A DNA stretch of 64,000 nucleotides from Torymus aiolomorphi (taxonomy: Eukaryota > Arthropoda > Insecta > Hymenoptera > Torymidae), in contig CM070876.1 of NCBI GenBank assembly GCA_036365515.1, positions 172,819,978-172,883,977 of the forward strand, in the 5' to 3' direction. The translations under genes and the position numbers were made by a program. A model generated the notes under the pieces. That model was not told the DNA's origin and made no database searches. It saw only the letters and a program-made list of their open reading frames with translations. Position 1 is the stretch's first letter. Every line of letters starts with the position of its first letter. Below are positions 11,603-23,510 of the stretch, piece by piece.

Positions 11603-13036
11603 GGTGGTCCACTATTTAATTGTTCTGTCATAAATTATTAAAATATAATGCTGTAAGAACACGCGGATATGAAAGGCTAATACTTTCTGAACCAAAAAAA
11701 AAGTATTGTGATAAAAAATTGTTAATCGAACACGTAGATATTGTTTTCAATCAGTATAAGGTACTTTCGCTTCTTACCAAATTTTTATTTTTCATTAGAT
11801 TTTAATGTTTAACATCTCATTTTTCTCCTTAAACGTTTGTCTACGGTCCATCCAGACTTATATTATGGAATAATTAATATATGAGGATATTTTTTTCGTG
11901 CCCAAACTTAGCGGGTCTCAAAAAATTAAAAATAAAAATTTGAAGGCGCACACCTTCGCGACAAGTTTTTTCTCATTTTATAGGTCATAAAATATACGAA
12001 AAAACTCGTGAACCCTATAGAAAGCGGTCTTGTGACACCGTCTTAGAAAAAAATCCATTTTTCTTATGGAAATTTAACATGGGAAAAATGGACGAAAAGT
12101 GGTCACTAATGATGAGCCAATAGTAAGGTTTTAAATCTGTCAACAAATATTCCACAAAAAGCGAGTAAAGTAGAAGAAAAGAGCTTTAATTTAAGCTAAA
12201 GATTGTTAAAATCGGTCGGTTCTGCGCAAAGTTACGTGCATTTGAAAATCGCGAAAAATGACCAAAAATGAGCGATTTTTCCCGAATCAACGTAATTCAA
12301 TCATATTTGGTCATTTTTCGCGATTTTCAAATGCACGTAACTTTGCACAGAACCGACCGATTTTAACGATCTTTAGCTTAAATTAAAGCTCTTTTCATCT
12401 ACTTTAATCGCTTTTTTGTGGAATATTTGTTGGCACATTTAAAACCTTACTATTGGCCCATCATCGTGACCACTTTTCGTCCATTTTTCCCATGTTAAAT
12501 TTCCATAAGAAAAATGGATTTTTTTCTAAGACGGTGTCACAAGACCGCTTTCTATAGTGTTCACGAGTTTTTTCGTATATTTTATGACCTATAAAATGAG
12601 AAAAAACTTGTCGCGAAGGTGTGCGCCTTCAAATTTTTATTTTTAATTTTTTGAACCCTCTATAAGTGTGGACACGAAAAAAATATCCTCATATACGAAG
12701 CAACATGTAATTGTTTACAGTAAACTTGTGCTTAAACTGTAAACAATTACAAGTTGCTTTGTATATATTCCATAATATAAGCCTATGGATGGGTCGTAGA
12801 CAAACGTTTAAGGAGCAAAATAAGACGTTAAACATTCAAATCTAATGAAAAATAAAAAGTTGGCAAGAAGCGAAAGTAACTTTTTACTTATTGAACGATA
12901 TCTACGTGTTCGATTAACAATTTTTTTATCACAATACTTTTTTTCGGTTCAAAAAGTATTCGCCTTTCATATCCGTGTGTACTTACATTATTATATTTTA
13001 ATAATTTACAACCTAAAAATTAAATAGTGAACCACT
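11603..13036. mobile_element. 1.4 kb near-perfect palindrome (foldback element), TTAA flanks
   Basis: The left arm, up to 12266, is repeated inverted from 12306. The arms match along nearly their whole length with scattered substitutions, around a 39-bp spacer (12267-12305). Ends GGTGGTCCAC and GTGAACCACT abut TTAA at 11599-11602 and 13037-13040. The flanks are also inverted (TTATTACCCTATA / TATAGGGTAATAA), so symmetry extends from about 11585 to 13057. The right arm is about 70 bp longer because of a hairpin insertion at 12693-12764. No transposase is seen. Transcription would give a long hairpin RNA. Confidence 0.8.
12693..12764. repeat. Small hairpin insertion in the right palindrome arm
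   Basis: 29-bp arms (12693-12721 and 12736-12764, core TAATTGTTTACAGT) around a 14-nt loop. It is absent from the corresponding place in the left arm (about 11877), so it was gained after the arms formed or lost from the left arm. Confidence 0.75.
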
Positions 13037-13040
13037 TTAA

Positions 13041-13611
13041 TATAGGGTAATAATAACCCTATTCAAGCTTGATATATTTTTGTATCATATCTTGGATAAC
13101 TAAACTGTGTATGAAAAATTTATATAAAAGTTTACTGTAAAAATAACTTTTCAAATATTTAGAAATGATATAACTGTAGATTCATCTAAATTATCTGATC
13201 GGTCTAATTCGCTATTTCAGTTCCCTGATAAGTGGCAGTATTTCAATATTAACTTGTATGCAGGTTCTAAAAATAGCCTATGATAGAATCATTTCGTTCT
13301 TTCAGTGCGCCGCACAAATAATAACAGCAATACCCGGTACAGGATGTATATACCTATGACTTAAATATACATGCGCGATGCTTATAAGCTGTCAGATATA
13401 TGTTTAAATTATTATCTTTGAAACTAAAACTATCTCTGCAACGGACATTTTCATTTGATGTGTGCGGGCATTCAAAATAGATGACACCCTTTACAGGATC
13501 AAATTGGAAAAACTCACGGACGCACTGACTCCATTTATCGTTCCGTTATTCAGCGAGAAATAAATTAAAGTTATGGATTTCCCAGTATATGGGTCATTCA
13601 TGTATCATGGA

Positions 13612-13647
<36 letters not shown>

Positions 13648-16600
13648 GATGCGTCCGTGAGATATTATGTTGAAATAAAACAGCGTAAATGGCAATCAGC
13701 AGTGTGAAATCGAAATATCGAATGGGATTAAACAAAAAATTTTAACTTTTTTTAATAATAATTAATATTGACGTAAATTACATAACACTGGTTTTATTTA
13801 TATTTTACAAAACATAACAAAATTGCAATTTACAATAAATTATAAATAGTCATTGCTATTTATTTATTTTTCTTTTATTTGCCATTCGTTAAATGACAAA
13901 TCGTATTTGGCATTTCGAAAAATACTTAATACTAGCCGAAGAAGAATTTGTTACTTCCATTTTCTTAATTTACATTTAATTGACTGATCTGTGACACTCC
14001 CCAGGCACACGAGAGATACAGAGCTAAAGACGACGAAGGGTCGAGGAAAACGAGAGCCAGGGGCACGTATAAAGTCAAGACAGAGAAGCGAGCGGCGGAG
14101 ATAGGGAGACAGAAACGGAAAGGCGAAAACAGTTGGAAAGATAGGAGGGAGAGTAAAACCGAGGAGGGCAACACTTGCTGAGAGGGAAAAAAGAGGAAAA
14201 AGGAGGCTTATGAAGAGAGAGAAAGCAGACGGTAAAATTAGGTTCAGACAGCATAGGGGTAGCGAGAGATATATTATGGGATATCGAGAGAACGCTACAT
14301 TGTGCAAAGTCAATCGCCGTTATCGCGCTGATAACGATAATGAATTAACTCTGTCGGTATACATATATTGTTTGTATTTTTAGACCTGAATTTTCATCAA
14401 AGCGCGTTCTACATATACGCGTATAGCTTTTCGTGAAATAGAAACGAGATCTAAAGTGCTTCCAGGAATACACTCTCAGAAATTCCATTCACGCTCGTGA
14501 AAAAGATCATCTCAAAATATTATACTTTTAATCGTATAACCTGGAGAAAAATCAAGGACAAACGGCAAAAGAAATTGTATGTGTGTGGGTTCATCCAAAA
14601 GTCGCCTTAAAGCCACCTCCCACCCGACCGAATTCTCCTATTTACACTCGTAAAGGGAAAAACTTTTCGAAAATTCACCGCTTTCCATGCGCGCGTGCGC
14701 TCCTGTATAAAGAAAAGCCCGCATTTCCCTTCGCCTTTGTTCGGCAAAGTTCACTGAATTCCCATTACAAGTCGACTACATATGGCTGGTATAGGACGGA
14801 CCTCAACGACGACGACGTCGACGAAAAAAAACGCATAGCAGCCACATAATTGTATATCATTTTTCTCTACCTGGAAAGGAAAATATGTCGACGCGAGGAT
14901 TTTCCCTTTCTCTCCCTCTACTCTCGAAAAAAAAGAAGGGACTCGTCGACCGAGACGACAAAAGTGGCGTCGATTTGGCAACCCGACTGGACATATAATA
15001 TATCTTTTATTATTTTCGTATAAATTTGGTCGTCGTCTCGGACTGGAGTTGTATTTTTAAGGGAATTTATTGTTTTCGAAGTACATTCGTGAGTTTTTTT
15101 TCAGGTTAGAATAGCAGCAGTGGTTTTCTTTAAAATAGTTTTATAACGGTTAAAAAATGAGAATGTTGAGTGTAACGTTTTTTGGGGGATTCTTTTATCA
15201 AAGGGCGAGAGTAAAACAAAAATTGCCGTGTGCGTAAATAAACTATAGGGTAAAGGTTCTCAATGTGGCCCACTCAAATTTAAATGACTATAAAAATTGA
15301 GCAAAATATTATTTTGAGATTTCGGAGTGATCAATCTCTAGGGAAATGTGTTAAAAATGACATGTTAAAGTTTCTAAGTAATTATGTAAATAATAAAAAA
15401 TAAATATAACATAAAACCAAAAAAGAGAAATTTCGCAATTTTGAAAAATGGGTTCCTAATATGAACCACTTTAAAAAATCGTAGAAAATGTTTTAAAAAA
15501 CATACATTTCAGTATTCAAACACGTTTATACTTATTTGAGGAAACAGAAAATCTTGTTTATATTCTATGACTGTCCATTTATGTTTTTTATCTATAAAAA
15601 AGCAATAGGAAATCATAAATACAAAGATTTTATGTAAATATCACTATAAATGATTTTGCTTTACTATAATAAATATACGTAAATTGATAAACAATGCTAT
15701 TTTAGCAATAACAAAAATATGAAAAAATATAAAAAAATATAAAATTTACCCATTGTCCATACTACGGATTCTAGGAATGGTCCATATTGGGAACATGAGC
15801 TTTTAAGTACTTTTTATTATATAATAAATAAAAATATATTTTAATCAAAAAAAAGGGATACAAAATGTTTTGTACTGATACTAGAATTATACTTATGTAT
15901 AATAATAGCCGATGTCATTCACTGTTAACAAACTGCGCTCATTCGATTTTCGCTGTTTGAAAACTTTTGACCTGTTTGAAACAAACAATTAATTTAAAAA
16001 ATGTTGGTAACAATAAGTGCGCATTGATATTTTATTTTATTTTTATTTATTTATTCAACTAAAAATTTACATGAAGCCAAATCCCGCAGAGGTAAACGCA
16101 GTTACCAGTTCGCTGAGCGGTCGAGATTTACAAAACTTAACTTAAAAACTAGAAACTAAGACTAAAGAAAAAACATTAATATAGCAGTTTTTATAATATG
16201 GTGTAAAATTGTCATTAGATGCAGAATAGTGCAATTGATATCAAATCAATTTTTTATTATTCATCAATATTTTAGTTTTTTTTTGTAATAATATATAGAT
16301 AAAATATTACAGTATTTAATGAATATCCTTTTAAGGCTTATTAATTGTATCACGTATATGAGTGCATCGTAAATTTGCTTGACTGTTGGGCACTAACGAG
16401 TTTATAAAACAAAGCAAAATTTCCACGCAAAATGTTCTCTTCTGCAACAGCTTTCGAGTAAGCCAACAACATACAATCCCTTATTCAGCAAATCAATCGA
16501 AAATAAAATACCATTCCCTCAACTTTCGCACAATAGTTTCACGTCTCTAACACCCATTAAAACTTCTTTACTCCTGCTCGAAACACCGCCACAAATCATG

Positions 16601-18620
16601 CTCTCCGCGCACACAGTCCGCCGAATTTCCCTAAACCCCCAAACCCCCGAGAAAAACCTCTCGTTTCTCACTCTCTGCTCTCCACATAAACTCTCCTAAA
16701 CTCAGCCGCGAGAGAGAGAGATACTCTCGTAGAGCCTCGTAAAATTACCCATCTGAACTCCATTATTCAACCCCGTCACAACGCGGCCCATTCACTTTCG
16801 TGTGTATACACGCGCATGCACGCACGCACACACAAGCGGCTGTCTCTCTCTCTCTCGGGCGGCACCCTCTTAACGCGTATAATTACGCGCCTGTGGCGCG
16901 GAGCCGAATATTTTAAAAGCCTCTTCACGCACGCGCGCGGCCGTGTAGAAGACTTTTCGTCGCGCTCTGCGCCTGGTGTATACACGCCGACGACCGGAAT
17001 TCGAGGCGCGTTTCCACGAAAGATAGAGAGAAGGTCGACGCACCCCCGAACAGAGAGAATCTAACGGTTCATGTGTTTTTAAGTGTATCCCATTATAGGG
17101 AGTTTTCAATTTTGAGATTAGTATTGGCAGCGTTATCAAGATTTATTCTTTGGAGGGGGCGAGGTTTGATAATTTTTTATCGATCTATGGTAAGTAGAAC
17201 GGAAAAAGGTGTTTCTGGAGCGCGATTTGGGGGCCAGATAGCGCCGCTCCTCGTTTGTCGTTTGAGTTTCGAGTTTCTCTCTCGTGAGAATTCGAAATTG
17301 TATAAATGGCGTGATTTATCGCCGCGCGGAGTTTATTACCGAAGCAGCGCACTTGCGACGGTGACAAAAATGAAAATTCGGGGTTATGGTGATGAATAGA
17401 GTTGTGGACTGCCGAACTGTATTGGGGTGAAATAGAAAATTGGAAACGGGAGAAAAAAGTGTTATCAGAACAAATAGGAAACGATATTGCGGGTGTAGAA
17501 TGTTGAACGAATATATTGGGCTGCAAATTCATCAATATTTCATGTTTCGCGTTGCTTCTCTTGTATAAATAAAGTTAATAAAGGCTTTTATAGCGAAAAT
17601 GGAATATATAGAATTAAAAATAATATAAATAAAAGCTTCAGATAGGCTGTTTCGAAAAATAACATTTCAAATTACGCAACACACGTTACCCAAACCCACG
17701 AAAAGCCGTAAAATTTTGACTACTCCGTTAACACACACATAAACTCTAAAAAAAACACATCCACAGCGAACTACCTCATCTTTTAACCAAAAAAGTTCCT
17801 CACAGCCACTCCCATTCTGACCACCTCAAATATTAACCCCGTTTAATTTTCGCGAAAGCTCGTTCGCCTCCGCTGCATACAGCCACGTAAATTCTGCACA
17901 CCGCCTCCTCAAAAAGAGATCCCGAAAAGAAATTTCGCCCTTTACACTTACATACGAGAAACTTTTTAACGGAAAAGTTGGCGGATTACATACTGTACAC
18001 GAGCTATATCACGCGCGACATTTCCTCTCTTTTTTTTCGTCCCCGCCGGCAACGTCGTCGCCGTTATATATACCCTCCGCCACCGCTCATTTTATTTTCC
18101 CAAGTTTTTACATCGGAATTTCAGAGTGGCATTGTGTCGGTTCGGAAAATGTCACTTATGCCAGGCGCGCGCGCATAATCTATTTTTTAATATATATAAT
18201 ACCCAGTGCGAAACGATATCGCGGCAAGAATTTCGACGGGCAAAGTCGAAAATATTTTTGAACAATGCGCGTCTGGCTTGTAACGCCGAGCTGCAGAGAT
18301 AGAATTACAGCCCTCGCGCGAGCAGACAGGTATCTTGCGAGCAGCGTTGATCCGATGTCAGCCGTTTAAGGCTCGGCTTACTCATTATGAAGTTTTCTTC
18401 GGGTTTGTGTATCGAAGAAATTTGTGTACAACGAGTGCAGTGCGTTCGTTATATAAAAAGAGCATACTTTTTTTTATATAATGAATAAGAATGTGGAAAG
18501 AATAAAGAGAAGATGTTTTAGCTTAGCGATGTTGTTTTCAGAATAAATAAAACAAAAAAGAAACACGTTTCGAAAACTCAATACGAGAATAAGACCCGGT
18601 TGTAATTGACCATTAAAAAA
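13041..18620. other. Gene-free region, alternating composition
   Basis: AT-rich at 13041-13980, purine-rich at 13985-14290, CpG-rich at 14560-15000, very AT-rich at 15230-16430, CpG-rich at 16560-17420 and again 17860-18380. A short inverted repeat (TGCGTCCGTGAG type) at about 13513-13665 encloses a poly(A) run. The minus-strand frame of 120 residues at 13951-14313 is just the pyrimidine strand of the purine-rich tract. No gene is supported. Confidence 0.5.
13615..13644. repeat. Poly(A) run, 30 nt
   Basis: Uninterrupted A run. It may mark an old retroposon tail, but no flanking target duplication could be recognised. Confidence 0.9.
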
Positions 18621-18622
18621 TA

Positions 18623-18867
18623 CACCAAGAAATAGTTATGGAAAAATTACTACACTGATTTATACAGCGGTAACACAGACTGCGAAAATAAAAAAAAGTA
18701 AATAAAATAACCAGACTTTATAGGAAATTTTACAAAACGTATAGTAAATTTTCCTATATTTCTAGCCAAAATTTGCCAGAAAGTCAAGTAATTATACTTG
18801 GGTTTTTATACAGTCTGCTATCGCTTTACGAAATAGTAGAGTAATTTTTACAAAAAATTTTTCTCTG
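18623..18867. mobile_element. Short MITE, 245 bp, same terminus family
   Basis: Ends CACCAAGAAAT and ATTTTTCTCTG are flanked by TA (18621-18622, 18868-18869). Inverted similarity runs about 70 bp inward: AAAAATTACT ... CAGACTG on the left, and its inverse CAGTCTG ... AGTAATTTTT on the right. It has the same subterminal CAGACT motif as the 4608 and 22791 elements but no tRNA-like module. Confidence 0.6.
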
Positions 18868-18869
18868 TA

Positions 18870-19612
18870 CAAATTTTATTGATAAACAAAATATTTCAAA
18901 CACAAATCGCAAAAATCCGAAAAATCAAACTCTCTCCGCAGCCGCCTGAAAAATCCGAAGCATCAGCGGTCGTTACCATATCGCGCGGGCGGCGCGCGCG
19001 AGAAGAACTTTTTCAGACTGCAGCGACGCTCTGAAAATAAAGGAGAAAGAGACACACGTATACACGCGCGGCGGAGCTAACTAACGAAAACTCTGTTGCG
19101 GTCGCGGGTGAATAAACTCGGCCGCGCGCTCCGCGCTCTTTCATCCACACGCACACAAAACAAGCAGCAGCAGCTCTTGCTTATCGGGGCCGGAAAACAT
19201 GAGTTTTTCGTGTGTTTGAATTTACATGCGCTAGTGCATTAGAAGACGCGTTAACACGCGCGCTGTCTCGCCACAAAAATTTTACGACCGATAAAGAGCA
19301 AGAGTGTACAATACCGTAAGTATAGGAGGAATTTATATGGTTCTATTTGGCCTTTTTTATAAGAGGAATGCGACATTACGTTTTCGGATAGAATGAGAGC
19401 CGAATATATTAATGACGTTTAATTGGCCGGAAAGTAATTACACGCGAGCGCGCCAATTAACAGACCGCGCGCAAGTGCGACGGCGTTTCGGCAATTATTT
19501 GTCCCGGCGTCGCGCGTACCACTCGCGCGACGCTACAAGTCCGGAATTCAATAAAGTTTCGCGCGTTCCAATTAACCTCGCCACCCGGGAATTATCAGTT
19601 TTTTCCGCGCCT
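18870..19612. other. CpG-rich gene-free block
   Basis: CpG-rich (18,940-19,270 and 19,440-19,600) with GCGCGC runs. No supported gene. Confidence 0.5.
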
Positions 19613-20074
19613 ACACTGAGAAAAGTAATTCCTTGCTACAAAGAAATAATTCATTTATGACCCGAAATAGTATATTACATACCTAGGCCAGTAAAATAAG
19701 AAATGTCTCAGATCACTCACTGAGAGAAATGTTGTAGTAAAATTTATTATAAACATAAGAAAAATTACTATATTTTGTAGGACTAGAGTTCGACACGCGC
19801 GCTTCGCGCGCTGATTTTCTTTTTTTTTTATTTTGCTAATAATTTGTTAATAAAGCTATCAAAATGGTCAAGTATTTATGCAAATACATATATGTGGTTT
19901 CCAGGAATGACGACGTAACTACATTTTACGTGTATTCGAGAAATTACCGTTTTAAAATTTCTGTCATTCATGAGTATCTACATAATGTACCTTGTGCATT
20001 AAGGTACCCAACTCTCAGCCAATCGGAGCCAATCTTCGGCTTCGATGCTTAGTGGTGGGCAAATTACATGCGTG

Positions 20075-20450
20075 GACCTCATATCCCCTGACTACTGGGG
20101 TTTACAAGTTATTTAAATAATCGTTTTGCTTATTTTTTTATGTCTACATAACTCCCTTACATGCGTGGATCTCATATCCCCCGCCTACTTGTACTAATAC
20201 ATGTTTCGTAATTATAGTTTCAAAAAATTCTATTTTGTAATAGTTTGTTAAATAAATAATCCGGTTTAAATTAATTATTTCATTATTTTTGATATCAGAT
20301 TCGTGATTGGCAACCCCAAAAACAAAACATAATACAGTTCCGTAATTATAGTTTCAAAAAATTATATTTCTCAATAATTTGTTTAAATAATTTTGTTTAA
20401 ATTCATTATTACATTATTTTTTATATCAGATTCGTGATCATCGCCTATAA
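20075..20450 (+). repeat. Direct repeats inside the 19718 element
   Basis: ACATGCGTGGACCTCATATC at about 20066 recurs with one change at 20159. About 110 bp starting CGTAATTATAGTTTCAAAAA at about 20208 recurs at about 20341, ending in ATATCAGATTCGTGAT in both. A further pair (AAAACTTTAGACAAATATGT) lies at about 20676 and 20862. Confidence 0.6.
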
Positions 20451-20968
20451 AAACCGCAAATTTGTTGTATTTTGTGTCTCAGATTGAGCTACATTTGAAA
20501 GCGGTAGTCCCGAGTATAGTGTAATAGGAGCTACATTTAATATTTGTCATTATAAAGTTAATTTAATCTAATAAATTATTTTGTGATTGTAACTTTTATT
20601 CTTGTAATAAAATATATTTAAATTGTAATTTTGATAGTTAAAAAATAGTTTATGTATATCTATATAGGAGTTTTAAAAACTTTAGACAAATATGTATTGC
20701 ATTTATCCAAACTATAACCCTATAAATCTATATAGATGTAGAATGACCGTCTTAAAAGTTTTGGTCACGTCATGAATTTTAATTTTAATCTAAGTTTTGC
20801 TATTAAAAAAATAGTTTAAATATAAAAAGTTTATTTTAAGAAATATACGATACGAGTTTTAAAAACTTTAGACAAATATGTGTTGCATTTATCAATATCA
20901 AATCTGTTAAAATGGCGATAAGCGTCATCAGGAACTTGACAAAGTATGGTCATTTGCTTCATATTTTC

Positions 20969-21010
20969 GACGGTCTTGCGACGGTCTTAAGACGGTCGCA
21001 TGACCGTCTT
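20969..21010. repeat. Cluster of four GACGGTCTT-type motifs with a 10-bp hairpin
   Basis: GACGGTCTT at 20969 and 20980, then TAAGACGGTC, GCAT, GACCGTCTTA forming a perfect 10-bp stem with a 4-nt loop. A related GACCGTCTTAAAA lies at 20743. Confidence 0.7.
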
Positions 21011-21535
21011 ATGACGCGCGTCACAGTCACGTTGCATCTCTGCGCATGCAACACGGCGCAACATCTGAATGTATACGCCTCTTTAATGTTATTATATTAC
21101 AAATGCAATAATTACAATAATGTAATATACAACAACATGTCAACATAATACAAAATACAATTTACATATTACTACAATATCTGTATTCAAAACTTAATCT
21201 AGTTTGCATTTAAAACTCTAGTCCCTCTAACTTTAGCAGACGCAATTGACGCGATTCGAGATTTTCGAGATATACTTCGAGATTTTCGAGAAAAAATCAA
21301 CATGGCGCCGAACATGTCTGGTTGCATTTTATATAGAGGGAACGGAGAGACAAATCGAAATTATAACAATGTTTGCTATGTTTGCTATGCAACATAGTAA
21401 TTTTTATGAATGACCTTAAATTTCAATAAATTAAATTTTTTCTCGTTCTTCCTGTTTTCAGAACTATTATCAGAGTCATGCAATCTTTAATGTGAAAATA
21501 AATTAAAATGAGAAATAAAAATATTTTTTTTTACG

Positions 21536-21606
21536 AGCGTTGGGATCGAACCTGCAACCTTCACCGCGGCAATCGGACGCGCTAACCACTTACCCAAATA
21601 TAGGAT
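21536..21606 (-). pseudogene. tRNA-like Pol III module inside the 19718 element
   Basis: On the minus strand, A-box-like TAAGTGGTTAGCGC is followed by B box GGTTCGATCCC (complement of 21542-21552). An Ala-like TGC sits at the anticodon position. The arms pair only partly, so it is tRNA-derived. It differs in sequence from the modules at 5034 and 23192. Confidence 0.55.
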
Positions 21607-22790
21607 TCTTGAGTGTAAAATTTTGGAACTTGTACATGTCAAACCATCGATTTCAAGAAAATTTCAGATAATATTAAATAATGACAATAAATAACTTTGA
21701 TAACACAAAGAAACTTATCATTAATGTGCATAATATAAAAATAAAATAATTGAAGTAAGGTTTTGAATGTTTTGTAAACTTAAAAGCAAGACAAAGTGAA
21801 ATTCCCGTAGAAACATAACCTCAATCAGACACGTGGGCGCCTTGATCTATACAGAAAGTACTAATGTTGTAGCAATTTTTACTATGTTAGATAGCAAACT
21901 TTCTTATGGCCTGTAGCAATTTTTGAATGTGGCACTTTTTACTATGTTTATAGTAATTTTTAATACGCTACAAAATAAAATTTATATTCTATTCTAATAA
22001 AAATTAAAAGCATATATTTTAAATTTTATTATATCACAGTTTTTGCTATGTGTATAGCAATTTTTCTTTTATTTCGTAATACTTTCTAATCAACAACTGT
22101 CATAAAAATTACAAGAAATTTTGTAATTATTCATACAATTATAATAAAAATGCAGCATAAAGTGTATTTGTCTCACCCTTCCTATACTTTATAGTAATTG
22201 TTATTACAGTTATAATAAAATTTACTACAACATTTTTCTCAGTGCATGTAATTGTTGGCCGAGGCGAAGCCGAGGTTGACAAACATGTGATCTGAGGCTT
22301 TCTTTTTTATTGGCCAAGGTGTGTATACTATTTTTCTGCTCGACGGCGCAGGAAAGCGGCAACTTCGTTTCGCGCAGCGGCCGGGAAGTTGGCGCTTTCC
22401 GGCCGGAGGGCAGAAAAACTTATATGTTTGGTACAAATTCCCCATTCATTAACAGTTAAGAAATATGACTTTCCGAGATGTAGCTAAAAAGGTAGGTTAG
22501 ACACGTTGCAATCACGATTAGTATTGAAATCTGCGTACGTTATTTAGTTGTATATATTTGAACTGGAACGTATTCTATAAAACAATTTTATTTTGCATTC
22601 ACAAGTTATGTGATTCACCTGAGGTACAAGTAACACATTATTTAGAAGTACTGTAGAGCACTACACCAGCGCAGCGGTAGTATATGGATTTCAAATAACC
22701 ATTTCTTAACAGTTAATGAATGTCATTTGGCACAAAGAATCACTTTTCTCAGTATATAACAATAAACCGCGGTGCGATTTTTACTTTCTA

Positions 22791-23508
22791 CACGGAGAGA
22801 AATTTTAGAGTAAAAATTACCAAGGTGCCTTGGTAGCGCATGGACAGACTGTCAAAAGCCGTGTTATTCCCAGGTTTCTAATACAATTTATAAGTTTCCC
22901 AAGAAAAACTACCATAACCACTTAAAAAAAATACCAAATTATCTGAATAAAAATTACCAGAAACACTGGTAAAAATTGAGATCTAGTCATTTTTACAAGG
23001 TAACCTAAGAATTTTTACTAAGAAAACTGATAAATTTTACCAAATAACCTGGTATTTGTGTACTCGCGCATGCGCACTGCGCATTATTGTGTTTCAGAAG
23101 ATTGATACTAGAGGCGTGCGCGACGTTAAAATGAAAACAATACACATATTTTCAGTAAGTAATAACGGCGATTCAAATGACTGTTGGTAACAGCTTCTGT
23201 GGCGCAGTCGGTAGAACGTCGGACTCTCACCCAAAGATCGTCGGATCGAATCCCGCTTCCGTAAAAATTTTTTTCAGTTTAATGTTTTTTCATCATTGTT
23301 TCTGTTTCTATTTCTATATTAAAATACTATATATCCATCAATATGCATAAAAAAAGTTAATTTTTTTAATTTAAATTAACTAAAAAAAAATTTTACCAAG
23401 GCACTTTGGTAAAAAGTTTGAAATTGTCAGTCTGTCCATCCATTACCATAGAAACTGGTAATTTTGTCTCGAATATTTGTAATTTTCACTACAAAATTTC
23501 TCTCCGTG
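22791..23508. mobile_element. TIR element carrying a tRNA-like module
   Basis: Ends CACGGAGAGAAATTTT and AAAATTTCTCTCCGTG are exact inverted copies for 16 bp, then similar for about 30 bp. TA flanks at 22789-22790 and 23509-23510. An inner inverted block (CCAAGGTGCCTTGG, then TGGACAGACTG) recurs at the right side near 23396-23445. It holds a tRNA-like sequence at 23192-23262. No transposase is seen. Confidence 0.75.
23192..23262 (+). pseudogene. tRNA-like Pol III module inside the 22791 element
   Basis: A box TGGCGCAGTCGG (23200-23211) fits the consensus fully. B-box-like GGATCGAATCC (23243-23253) differs from consensus at one position. A T-run at 23269-23276 follows. CTC occupies the anticodon position, but the anticodon stem is broken. 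It has better A-box quality than the other two modules. Confidence 0.6.
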
Positions 23509-23510
23509 TA

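Larger units (their letters stand above)
19718..22244. mobile_element. TIR element, 2.5 kb, with tRNA-like module
   Basis: The left end, CACTGAGAGAAATGTTGTAG, is matched by the inverse of 22212-22244, over about 33 bp with three differences (TIR continues AAAATTTATTAT). The core holds direct repeats (20070-20450 and 20667/20850 regions), a GACGGTCTT cluster (20969-21010), a tRNA-like sequence (21536-21606, minus), and repeated TTTTTACTATGT pieces at 21360-22060 that resemble internal copies of family ends. It is a composite; no transposase is seen. The flanking TA is not conserved here. Confidence 0.6.
19615..22752. mobile_element. Outer TIR element enclosing another element
   Basis: The left end, ACTGAGAAAAGTAATTCCTT (19616-19635), matches the inverse of the right end near 22733-22752 (TCACTTTTCTCAGT) over about 25 bp with a few mismatches. 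It encloses the 19718-22244 element. The boundaries are less certain than those of the others. Confidence 0.4.

Noticed and set aside
13951..14313. 120-residue hydrophobic minus frame
   Set aside because: It is the pyrimidine strand of a purine-rich tract.
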